From UBA11524 sp965646445 (lineage in GTDB: Bacteria; Bacillota; Clostridia; Christensenellales; Aristaeellaceae), in the NCBI GenBank assembly GCA_965646445.1, contig CBFFZW010000012.1, positions 1 through 64,000 of the forward strand: DNA of 64,000 nucleotides, given 5' to 3'. The position numbers were made by a program, and so were the translations under genes. The notes under the pieces are model-generated. The model worked only from the letters and a program-made list of their open reading frames with translations, was not told the origin of the DNA and did no database searches. Positions 1-6,667 of this stretch are shown piece after piece. Numbering within the stretch: the stretch's first letter is position 1; each line of letters starts with the position of its first letter.

Positions 1-81
1 TCGTAAAAGGCTGCGAAAGGCTCGAAGTCTGGAAGATCATCATTGGCGCTTTCGACCCACTCCTGCCACGCTGTGAAGGAC
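1..81. repeat. 81-bp direct repeat, copy 1 (copy 2 at 172-252)
   Basis: Bases 1-81 are identical to 172-252, an in-frame offset of 171 bp inside the primase-helicase gene. The coding strand therefore reads SFTAWQEWVESANDD twice, the second time straight after the Walker A GKS, where helicases normally continue with a hydrophobic helix. This looks like an assembly loop at a contig end or a recent tandem duplication. Confidence 0.9.
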
Positions 82-1205
82 TTGCCCGCCTTGCTGGGCC
101 CGGCGATGAGCATCTTGTGCCCCTGGCGCACAAGGCCGTCAATCAGCGAATCATTCAGCGGGGGCAGGCAGTCGTAAAAGGCTGCGAAAGGCTCGAAGTC
201 TGGAAGATCATCATTGGCGCTTTCGACCCACTCCTGCCACGCTGTGAAGGACGGCTGGCCCAGGTTTTCCGCCACGATGTACTGCTTGCGGCCCTTGCGC
301 GTGACGCCCGGCAGCCGGGAGAGCCGGGAGGGGTTGCGGTTCTGCGTGTCGACGTCCAGGCCGTTCTTCCGGCAGACGGTGTACAGGTAGTCCACCCGGC
401 GGCGGTATTCCTCGTAGGAGCCCGCCTCGACGCGGACGATGGCGTGGAGGCTCTTGCCCCCGGAGTGTACCAGGATGCGGATGGGCAGCTGCAGCTCCGT
501 CATCAGGGCGAATTGCCGCTCGATGTCCTGGCTGTCGGATTCCACCAGGGCATAGTTGAAGGCGGTGACGTTGTCGTTGCGCACGTCCTGGCCGTCAACG
601 GGGTTGAAGCGCACCCACGCGCCCACCTCCGGCTTTACCGTGCCGATGACGTCGGACACATCCTCACAGCGGTTCAGGGCCTGAATCAGCTCCCCGGCGG
701 TGCGGTCGGCGTGGCCCTTGGTGGGCATGTACGCGCCGTCCTTTTCCCACACCTCGGTGACGTAGGAAACCCTGTCGGTGGAATCAAAGAGGGCCTCCAG
801 GTAGCGGATGATCTCCCGGCGCGGCTCCCAGGCGGCGGGCTCGCGCAGCTCCCGGGCTTCCACCCAGGCGGTGTCCACCACCACCAGGTCGTCGCGGATG
901 GTGTCCTCCCAGCCCAGGGCGTGGCCGGGCAGGGGCGGCTCCCAGCCCTGACGGCGGCACAGCTCCACCAGGGTGCCCCCGGTGACGGGCGCGCCGCTGC
1001 CGTGGCCGAAGCCCTGCCATTTGCGCTGGCACTCCCCGGGCCGGAACCGCGCCGCGTCCCGGGCGCTCCAGTCCTCCCAGGCCTGGCAGGGCGCACCCTC
1101 GTGGTGCAGCGCCATCCCCACGGAGAGCCATTCGGCGTAGGTGCACAGGGCGGGGTCGAGGTGGAGGAGGGTGTCGCTGATGTCGCAGCGGTTGTTGGTG
1201 TGCAA
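1..1205 (-). CDS. Phage primase-helicase (PriCT-2 domain plus RepA-like AAA ATPase), 3' end outside window
   Basis: The predicted role is replication initiation or DNA unwinding for prophage 1. Near the N-terminus, roughly residues 5-65, is a pattern typical of PriCT-2 (primase C-terminal 2) domains: WLSVGMALHHEG, WEDWSARD, then KWQGFG and GGTLVELC. Further on is a primase-like stretch with GGKSLHAIVRVE, and about 60 codons before the window edge a Walker A motif, GPSKAGKS, of a RepA/DnaB-type ATPase. I chose the TTG start at 1205 because AAGGAG lies nine bases upstream; the ATG/GTG alternatives nearby are out of frame. The C-terminus is missing because the gene runs off the window. The last codons repeat an earlier segment of the same gene exactly (81 bp), so the sequence beyond the Walker motif should not be trusted. 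Confidence 0.75.
   Translation of the reverse strand, partial: MHTNNRCDISDTLLHLDPALCTYAEWLSVGMALHHEGAPCQAWEDWSARDAARFRPGECQRKWQGFGHGSGAPVTGGTLVELCRRQGWEPPLPGHALGWEDTIRDDLVVVDTAWVEARELREPAAWEPRREIIRYLEALFDSTDRVSYVTEVWEKDGAYMPTKGHADRTAGELIQALNRCEDVSDVIGTVKPEVGAWVRFNPVDGQDVRNDNVTAFNYALVESDSQDIERQFALMTELQLPIRILVHSGGKSLHAIVRVEAGSYEEYRRRVDYLYTVCRKNGLDVDTQNRNPSRLSRLPGVTRKGRKQYIVAENLGQPSFTAWQEWVESANDDLPDFEPFAAFYDCLPPLNDSLIDGLVRQGHKMLIAGPSKAGKSFTAWQEWVESANDDLPDFEPFAAFY
172..252. repeat. 81-bp direct repeat, copy 2
   Basis: Exact copy of bases 1-81. This copy sits in the plausible protein context (following VAENLGQP), so it is the more likely original. Confidence 0.9.
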
Positions 1206-1249
1206 GGTATCACGCTCCTTCGGTGTCGCTTGGCATCAAGGGCCGGCCT

Positions 1250-1564
1250 TCATTCGTCCGCCGCGAAGACGTTTAGCATGTCATCAGGCGGAATCTCGGT
1301 CATCCACTGCCCGACATGAACCACGCGTACAACCGCTGGAGGCATCTGGGGCTTATCCTCGCGGAAGACGTAGACGCATTCGCCCGAGGCACGGGTCGGC
1401 CTGTGAATCCATTCGCAGCCGCAGTGCTGCCAGCCCGCCGGGAGCGGCAGCGCATCCCCGGGCACGGCCTCCTTGTAAAACTGGACGATGACGATGTCCT
1501 TGGCGCGCAGCCCCAGCCAGTAGCCGATGCCGCGCTTGACGCTGGTGATGAAACGGTGATCCAT
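1250..1564 (-). CDS. Small phage protein, unknown function (104 aa)
   Basis: An unrecognised protein of 104 residues beginning MDHRFITSVKRG and ending in an acidic tail. It has alternating hydrophobic stretches (KDIVIVQFY, AVVRVVHVGQW) compatible with a small beta-rich fold, and no membrane segment or signal peptide. Two in-frame ATGs are available; I chose the second (1564) because the upstream AAGGAGGA touches the first ATG and is nine bases from the second. It lies between the primase-helicase gene and another unknown gene in the leftward early operon. Confidence 0.6.
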   Translation of the reverse strand: MDHRFITSVKRGIGYWLGLRAKDIVIVQFYKEAVPGDALPLPAGWQHCGCEWIHRPTRASGECVYVFREDKPQMPPAVVRVVHVGQWMTEIPPDDMLNVFAADE

Positions 1565-1569
1565 GGTCT

Positions 1570-1983
1570 TCATTCCTCCTTGTGTGATCGGCTTTGCACC
1601 GCCCCATCCAGCGCCGCGAAGAACCGCTTCCGCAGCCGCAAAAATGCCTTTTCCGAGCAGGGCGGCGCGCAGCGGCGGATGCTGTCGCCATAGCAGACGT
1701 GGCGCAGCAGGGGCCGCACAAGCCCCGGGGCGTCGGCGCAGACGGCTTCCGCCACCCGGTCGATGAGCAGGCAGTCGGGGTGGCGGCCGACGGCGTTGCG
1801 GACGGCGGCCTGGGCGGTGGGGTCGCCGGGTGTCCGTGGGCGGGGCATCCCCGGCGGGATGGGCTCCGGGGCGCTGAGGCGGGAGCGTAGCTTGTCCGGG
1901 TATTGCAGGCAGAAGCCCCGCAGCTCCAGCAGCCGCGCCGGGCTGATGCCGTAGGCCGTCAGGTTGATGGTGTAGTGACGCAT
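1570..1983 (-). CDS. Phage protein, unknown function (137 aa)
   Basis: An unrecognised protein starting MRHYTINLTAYGISPARLLEL, with a Pro-rich middle and a basic C-terminus (KAFLRLRKRFF). Six bases separate it from the following gene and 12 from the preceding RusA gene, so it is co-transcribed with the replication genes. Its position after RusA is where many Clostridia phages carry a late-gene activator, but no ArpU/RinA signature is visible, so I assign no role. Confidence 0.6.
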   Translation of the reverse strand: MRHYTINLTAYGISPARLLELRGFCLQYPDKLRSRLSAPEPIPPGMPRPRTPGDPTAQAAVRNAVGRHPDCLLIDRVAEAVCADAPGLVRPLLRHVCYGDSIRRCAPPCSEKAFLRLRKRFFAALDGAVQSRSHKEE

Positions 1984-1995
1984 GGGGCTCCCTCC

Positions 1996-2406
1996 TTACA
2001 GCAGGCTGATCTCGATATAGATCCCCGGCATCTCGGCCCAGAATTTTTCGGTGATCTCGCTGGCCACCTGGCTGTCGTCCCGCCAGAAGCCGCAGGCGGT
2101 CATCACGTCCTTGAGCAGCTTTTGCAGGTTGTCGGTGTCGGGGCGGGTGGTCTTGTACTGGCCATCCCGGTGGCCGGAGGTCAGGGGAAAGCACCACTTC
2201 ACCACCAGGCGGAGGGCGCCGGTGAAGGGCGCGGCCGGGGCCCGGGGCAGGAGGCTGTCGCGCAGGTAGGCTTCGGCCTCCAGGAGCCGGGGCGGCTTGT
2301 AGAACACGGGCTTCCCGCCCCGGACGGCCACCTCCCGGGTCTGGGCGGTGACGGTGGGCGGCGGCCCGGGGAGAAAGGTGCTCCATGCGGGGCGATCATA
2401 GGCCAT
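1996..2406 (-). CDS. rusA: RusA-family crossover junction endodeoxyribonuclease
   Basis: It is predicted to resolve Holliday junctions formed during phage replication and recombination, acting as a Mg-dependent homodimer. The 136-residue length fits the family. The diagnostic stretch is near residues 85-115: RPDTDNLQKLLKDVM followed by GFWRDDSQVA, which supplies the conserved acidic residues and the lysine typical of RusA; upstream is the expected LRLVVKWCFPL strand. It overlaps the preceding small gene by 11 bases, so translation is probably coupled. Neighbours (SF2 helicase, Sak4-like ATPase) belong to the same recombination module. Confidence 0.85.
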   Translation of the reverse strand: MAYDRPAWSTFLPGPPPTVTAQTREVAVRGGKPVFYKPPRLLEAEAYLRDSLLPRAPAAPFTGALRLVVKWCFPLTSGHRDGQYKTTRPDTDNLQKLLKDVMTACGFWRDDSQVASEITEKFWAEMPGIYIEISLL

Positions 2407-2677
2407 GGTGTTCTCCTTTCGTGTCCATGCGCAGCTGTTCCCCTTGATCCAGCAGGGTGTATTCCCGCAGCTGCTGAAGCGTCCAGGCGTGGGGAAGCCG
2501 CGACCAGTACTCCACGGTGACGTAGCCGGTGGGCCTGTGGTAGACCACTCGGCGGATGCGGATGAGCCCGCCTTCCACAGCCCGGCGGTAGGTGTCCCGC
2601 TTGACGGCGGTGAGGGTGCCGGGGTTCCACAGGTCGCAGCAGGCGATGGCGGGCGGGATGTCGGCGCGGCTCATCAT
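2396..2677 (-). CDS. Small phage protein, unknown function (93 aa)
   Basis: An unrecognised protein starting MMSRADIPPAIACCDLW. Its start is fixed by an ATGA overlap with the stop codon of the upstream helicase gene and by GGAGGT six bases upstream. The N-terminal region (LTAVKRDTYRRAVEGG) is helical and basic, followed by RIRRVVYHRPTGYVTVEYWS, which could be a small DNA-binding fold. It is translationally coupled on both sides (helicase upstream, RusA downstream). I do not assign a function. Confidence 0.6.
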   Translation of the reverse strand: MMSRADIPPAIACCDLWNPGTLTAVKRDTYRRAVEGGLIRIRRVVYHRPTGYVTVEYWSRLPHAWTLQQLREYTLLDQGEQLRMDTKGEHHGL

Positions 2678-4281
2678 GTGCTGACCTCCTGGGGCCGGTA
2701 GGTTTCCGGCACGATGCCCGGGGGCACCCGCCATCCGCTGGCGGCAATGCGGTCGATCAGCTTCCGGGCGGCGTCAAAGGGCCAGGTGCCCACATGGCGG
2801 AAGCCCCGCCCCTCCAGGAAGCGAATCTGCTTGGGCGTCGTCAGCCCCGCTTCCCGCCGGGCGGAAAGCCTGTCCAGCAGCAGCGATGCCTTGCCGGCGT
2901 TCTCCACCCCGTCGGGGAAGATGCCCGCCCGTTCGAGGTCCTCCCGCTGCTTGTCGGACACCGGCTCGCACTGCCAGCCGAAGCTGGGGACGTACCCGGA
3001 CAGGTCTTCGGCCTGGATGCTCACCTCGAATTGCAGGGGATCCACCAGGCGGCGCTTGCGGGTGCGCATCTCCCGCAGCTGCTTGGCCAGGGCTTCCTCC
3101 CGCTGGGCCACCACGTCGCTTTCCGCCTGGGCGGCCATGTCCAGCACGTCCAGCTGCCGGGGCTCCCCGGCAGAGGCGGCGGCCTCCGCGATGGCCGTCA
3201 TCCGCGCCGCCACCTCCTCCGACGGGGATACCAGGTGCGCCGGACGGCACAGGGCGTGGCGCTCGGTATGCCAGAGAAAGTCCAGGATCAGCAGGTGCTC
3301 CTTGCCCGGGTGAAGGCGGGTGCCGCGCCCCACCATCTGGCAGTACAGCCCCCGCTGCTTTGTGGGCCGAAGCACCACCACGCAGTCCACGGCGGGGCAG
3401 TCCCAGCCCTCGGTGAGCAGCATGGCGTTGCACAGCACCTGCGTTTCGCCCCGGTCAAAGCGGGTCAGGATGTCCGTCCGGTCGGGAGACGCCCCGTTGA
3501 CCTCCTCCGCCGCCATGCCGTGCTGCCGGAGGATGTCCCGCATCTTCTGCGCCGTGCGTACCAGGGGCAGAAAGACGACCGTCCGCCGCCGGGCGCATTC
3601 CTCGGCGATGACCTCCGCAATCTGTTCCAGGTAAGGCTCGAGAGCGTCGCCCAGGTCGCCGGCCTTGTAGTCGCCGTTTTGCACGCCCACGCCGGTAATG
3701 TCCAGCGTCAGGGGAACGGTCACGGCCTTGATGGGGCATAGGTATCCGTCCCGGACAGCGCGGGTCATGGTGTATTCGTAGGCCAGGCTGTCGAAGACCT
3801 CGCCCAGGTTCTTCATGTCGCCCCGGTCGGGGGTGGCGGTGACGCCCAGCACCCGGGCGGCGGGGAAGTGTTCCAGCACCCGCCGGTAGCCTTCCGCCAG
3901 GGCGTGGTGGGCCTCGTCGATGATGATGGTGTCGAAATAGTCCTCCGGGAACCGGCTCAGGCGGCTGTCCCTTTGCAGGCTCTGGACGCTGCCCACCGTC
4001 ACCCGGAACCAGCTGCCCAGGCAGGTGCTGTCGGCCTTCTCCACAGCGCAGCCAAGGCCCGTGGCCTTCCGCAGCTTGTCCGCTGCCTGATCCAGCAGCT
4101 CGCCCCGGTGGGCCAGGATCAGCACCCGCTGACCCTCCCGGACGCACCGGGCCGCCAGGGCGCAGAACACGATGGTCTTGCCGCACCCCGTGGGCAGCAC
4201 CAGCAGTGTGCGCCGCCGGCCCTGCGCCCACTGGGCCTCGATGGCCTCCACGGCAGATTGTTGATAGGGTCGGAGTTGCAT
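2674..4281 (-). CDS. DEAD/DEAH-box SF2 helicase of phage type
   Basis: An ATP-dependent DNA helicase or translocase, probably acting in phage replication or recombination. Visible motifs in order: Q-like LRPYQQSAVEAI, Walker A LPTGCGKT (motif I), IIIDEAHHAL (motif II), GVTATPDR (motif III), CNAMLLTEGWDCP (motif V region) and QMVGRGTRLHPGK (motif VI). The 535-residue length and this order match phage helicases related to the RecQ/UvrB-like restriction-type SF2 group. I start it at MQLRPYQQ (4281) because the upstream residues do not resemble the family and GAGGAAGTGAGG precedes this ATG. The stop overlaps the next start (ATGA). Confidence 0.85.
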   Translation of the reverse strand: MQLRPYQQSAVEAIEAQWAQGRRRTLLVLPTGCGKTIVFCALAARCVREGQRVLILAHRGELLDQAADKLRKATGLGCAVEKADSTCLGSWFRVTVGSVQSLQRDSRLSRFPEDYFDTIIIDEAHHALAEGYRRVLEHFPAARVLGVTATPDRGDMKNLGEVFDSLAYEYTMTRAVRDGYLCPIKAVTVPLTLDITGVGVQNGDYKAGDLGDALEPYLEQIAEVIAEECARRRTVVFLPLVRTAQKMRDILRQHGMAAEEVNGASPDRTDILTRFDRGETQVLCNAMLLTEGWDCPAVDCVVVLRPTKQRGLYCQMVGRGTRLHPGKEHLLILDFLWHTERHALCRPAHLVSPSEEVAARMTAIAEAAASAGEPRQLDVLDMAAQAESDVVAQREEALAKQLREMRTRKRRLVDPLQFEVSIQAEDLSGYVPSFGWQCEPVSDKQREDLERAGIFPDGVENAGKASLLLDRLSARREAGLTTPKQIRFLEGRGFRHVGTWPFDAARKLIDRIAASGWRVPPGIVPETYRPQEVST

Positions 4282-4317
4282 ATCCTCACTTCCTCTGCTT
4301 TGCCTGTCCTGATGAAA

Positions 4318-4346
4318 TTGACAAGATAGGCACATCATGATATAAT
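4318..4346 (+). promoter_or_regulatory. Strong sigma-A promoter of the toxin-antitoxin pair
   Basis: Consensus TTGACA at 4318-4323 and TATAAT at 4341-4346 with a 17-base spacer, 32 bases before the antitoxin ATG. The -10 box is part of the inverted repeat TATAATTCGGTTATA (4341-4355), a candidate operator for autorepression by the antitoxin. Confidence 0.8.
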
Positions 4347-4377
4347 TCGGTTATAAAAGTCGAAGGGGGCTTGTCCG

Positions 4378-4659
4378 ATGGAAACCATTCGTCCGTCCGC
4401 CGATCTGCGGAACCATTACAGCGAGATTGCCCGCACCTGCCGGGAGACCCGCCAGCCCGTGACCATCACGGTCAACGGCCGGGGCGACACCGTGCTGATG
4501 GGCCTGGCGGAGTACCGGCAGATGCAGGGGGAATTGGAGCTGCTGCGCACCTTGTCCGAGGCTGAAGCCGATGTTCGGGCGGGCCGCGTGGCCCCTGTGG
4601 CGGACACCTTCGCGGACATCCGCGCCCGTTTGACGGCCCAGAAGGGCGGCGCGGAATGA
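4378..4659 (+). CDS. Phd/YefM-family antitoxin
   Basis: The predicted function is DNA-binding antitoxin that neutralises the downstream ParE/RelE-fold toxin and represses its own promoter. At 93 residues it has the family length; the N-terminus METIRPSADLRNHYSEI and the stretch PVTITVNGRGDTVLMGLAEY are the characteristic Phd/YefM dimerisation and DNA-binding core, followed by a long helix that would wrap the toxin. Start ATG at 4378 is preceded by AAGGGGG. The stop overlaps the toxin start (ATGA), as is usual for such pairs. It is oriented against the surrounding phage genes and has its own consensus promoter with an inverted repeat at the -10 box. Confidence 0.88.
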   Translation: METIRPSADLRNHYSEIARTCRETRQPVTITVNGRGDTVLMGLAEYRQMQGELELLRTLSEAEADVRAGRVAPVADTFADIRARLTAQKGGAE

Positions 4660-4967
4660 GCTACGCCATCCTGCGAACGGATAAGGCCAGCGACCAGCTG
4701 TACGGCATCATCCAGTACATCGCGGAGGATTCCGGCAGCATCGACACGGCCCTGCGGTACCTGGACGCCATCGAGGCCGCCGTCAGCCGCCTGGCTACCA
4801 CGCCCCATATGGGCAGTTACCCGAGGTACAGCATCCTGCGCCGCCAGGGCTATCGCGTGCTGATCGTGAAGCGGCACCTGGTCTTCTACAAGGTGGACAA
4901 CGTGCGCCGGGAGGTCATGATCTACGCCGTGGTGGACGCCCGGCAGCACTACGTCAACCTGATTTAA
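4656..4967 (+). CDS. ParE/RelE-superfamily toxin
   Basis: A 103-residue toxin of the ParE/RelE fold. Visible pattern: an N-terminal strand and helix (YAILRTDKASDQLYGIIQYI), the helix pair ending ATTPHMGSYP, then RRQGYRVLIVKRHLVFYKV and a final strand VMIYAVVDARQHY. The segment RHLVFYKVD and the terminal strand resemble ParE and the YoeB-like group. I cannot say from sequence whether it poisons gyrase (ParE) or cuts mRNA (RelE). It is translationally coupled to the antitoxin by a 4-base overlap and ends 36 bases from the convergent DUF669-like gene. Confidence 0.85.
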   Translation: MSYAILRTDKASDQLYGIIQYIAEDSGSIDTALRYLDAIEAAVSRLATTPHMGSYPRYSILRRQGYRVLIVKRHLVFYKVDNVRREVMIYAVVDARQHYVNLI

Positions 4968-5002
4968 TCCCTGCCGCCTCCCTTACGGAGGCATGGATGC
5001 CG

Positions 5003-5479
5003 TTAGAACCGTCCCGGCGTGAAGCAACTTTTCTCCTGGGGCTCGTAAAACCTGCCGATCTCGTTGCTCTGGCCGGGCTCGCCATTGCGGCGGGTGTACT
5101 GCCGCACCTTGACCTTGCAGGCGCCCGTCGCGCCGGGGACGGCGTTCCAGTTCATGCGCAGGGCCTCGCCCTTTTTCCTCGCGCCGATGGCGGTGAAGAA
5201 TTCGCACAGCTTCCACTCCTGGCTGGAGTGCAGGAAAAAGTTGTGCTTCACGTCGGCGGTGGCGCCGTCGGGGGCCGTCAGGCGGATGGTCAGCACGGCC
5301 TTGTTGCAGGGTGGGAGCTTGCCCTGGGGGCCGGGGGTGTGGCGGGCTTTTTCGATGCTGACGACCTGGAAGGGGTAGTCGCCTTCCGGCAGAAGGACGT
5401 ACTCCCGGCCCTCGTTTTCGATGGTGTCGTTCCAGTCCAGTTCCCGTTCCACGGGGGCATTGGTGAAATTCGCTTGCAT
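5003..5479 (-). CDS. DUF669-like phage protein
   Basis: A 158-residue protein resembling DUF669 phage proteins, which are typically found beside Sak4/RecA-like annealing ATPases. Supporting pattern: the N-terminal NEGREYVLLPEGDYPFQVVSI, then PPCNKAVLTIRLT, and NFFLHSSQEWKLCEFFTAIG, which is the family's core. The role is unproven; association with recombination ATPases suggests single-strand DNA binding or annealing help. TAAGGAGGAAATGCC before the ATG at 5479 fixes the start. It follows the Sak4-like gene by 12 bases in the same operon. Confidence 0.7.
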   Translation of the reverse strand: MQANFTNAPVERELDWNDTIENEGREYVLLPEGDYPFQVVSIEKARHTPGPQGKLPPCNKAVLTIRLTAPDGATADVKHNFFLHSSQEWKLCEFFTAIGARKKGEALRMNWNAVPGATGACKVKVRQYTRRNGEPGQSNEIGRFYEPQEKSCFTPGRF

Positions 5480-5491
5480 GGCATTTCCTCC

Positions 5492-6667
5492 TTAGAAGGG
5501 CACGTTGGCCCGGTTTTGCAGGATGATGGCCTCTACCTGGGGCCACGCGGCCACCAGGACGCCGCTGATGAAGGCGGGGTCGTAGCTGCTGATGGGGGTA
5601 TCGGCGGTGTAGTAGCCCTTTTGCGCCACCGCCGCCTGGATCTCCGCGGGCTGCACGGCGTTGACGCCCATGAGGGCGCTTAGACTTTGGGGGATGCCGC
5701 TGTGTTCCGGGGCGGCCACGGGCGATGCCGCGGCAGAGGGCGGCGGAGCATCAGGAGCAGGCGCGGTCTCCGCCATCGGCATGGGCACGGCGAGGGGCAT
5801 CGCCCCCATTTTTCCACCCGCCTCGACCGACGTTTGAGGCTTTGCCCGCGACCCATCGGGCACGGCGGAGCTTTCGGCCCTCTTTTCGCTCTGTTCCTCC
5901 GGCACGGCGGACGGCGCGGCGGGCGTTTCCGCAGTCCGGGTGTCCCGGATCAGCGGCGCGATGCTCTCCCAGGCCATGGGGACTTCCTCCGGCAGGCCGA
6001 AGCGGTTCTTGGCGTCCCAGCAGGGGTGGTGGGCGGTGTACATCACCCGCTGACCGCCCTGGGCCTTGTTCTTGCCCTTGGCCGCGCCCTGGTTGTCCAC
6101 GTTGACCACCACGGTCTTGTAGTTGCAGAACAGCAGCATATCCGCCCATTCCTTCACCAGGGGCGCGGTCTTCTTGCCCAGCTTCAGCTCCCAGCGATCA
6201 TAGGCGCCCAGCTCGTCCGGCTGCTCGAACTTCCGCATGGTGGCGTGGGCCGTCAGGACGACGTGGACACCCCGTTCCTTCAGCTGATCCAGCTTGTCCA
6301 GGAGTTTCCCGAACTCCTCCGCCAGGTACACATAGCCCTTGCCATACCCGAAGTCCTCGATGCCCTTCATCTGCCGTCCCGCCAGCAGCTGCTCGGTGCA
6401 AAGACGCTCCGCCCAGTCCGCCGTGTCCAGCACATAGGCGCCGATTTCTTGCGGGTGGCTGATGAAGTAGTCCACATGCCGCAGCAGCTCCGTCCAGCTC
6501 CGCGCCCGGGGCACGCGGGCCACGTCCATGTGATCCGTGGAGCCCTCCGTGTCCTCAAACACGGCCCCCGGGAAGCGGCTGGCCAGGGTGCTCTTGCCGA
6601 TGCCCTCCGGCCCGTAGATGCACACCTTCAGGGCCCTGTCCTTCTTCGGCCCTCGCTCGATCAACAT
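5492..6667 (-). CDS. Sak4-like phage AAA ATPase (RecA-fold, single-strand annealing)
   Basis: A RecA-like ATPase of the phage nucleotide-binding (AAA_24/Sak4) group, predicted to promote strand annealing. The N-terminus holds the Walker A motif in CIYGPEGIGKSTLASRFP and a following acidic patch (FEDTEGSTDHMDV); YVLDTADW is the Walker B region, and VVLTAHATMRKFE is the sensor strand. Residues after about 255 are low-complexity, Ala/Pro/Glu-rich, and contain DGSRAKPQTSVEAGGKMG, the translation of a dispersed palindromic repeat also found in the neighbouring ATPase gene. Start 6667 is chosen for the GGAGGGG eight bases upstream; its A is shared with the TGA of the preceding gene. It is followed by the DUF669-like gene. 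Confidence 0.75.
   Translation of the reverse strand: MLIERGPKKDRALKVCIYGPEGIGKSTLASRFPGAVFEDTEGSTDHMDVARVPRARSWTELLRHVDYFISHPQEIGAYVLDTADWAERLCTEQLLAGRQMKGIEDFGYGKGYVYLAEEFGKLLDKLDQLKERGVHVVLTAHATMRKFEQPDELGAYDRWELKLGKKTAPLVKEWADMLLFCNYKTVVVNVDNQGAAKGKNKAQGGQRVMYTAHHPCWDAKNRFGLPEEVPMAWESIAPLIRDTRTAETPAAPSAVPEEQSEKRAESSAVPDGSRAKPQTSVEAGGKMGAMPLAVPMPMAETAPAPDAPPPSAAASPVAAPEHSGIPQSLSALMGVNAVQPAEIQAAVAQKGYYTADTPISSYDPAFISGVLVAAWPQVEAIILQNRANVPF
5811..5876. repeat. Intragenic dispersed repeat, copy A
   Basis: GC-rich segment inside the Sak4-like gene that closely matches 6771-6826 (shared cores: CCGACG, GAGGCTTTGC or AAGGCTTTGC, GCGACCCATCG). In the coding strand it gives an Ala/Lys/Gly-rich linker beginning DGSRAKP. 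Confidence 0.7.

Noticed and set aside
117..1319. Long plus-strand open frame over the primase-helicase gene
   Set aside because: Antisense shadow caused by high GC; the minus strand shows PriCT-2 and Walker A motifs in the true frame.
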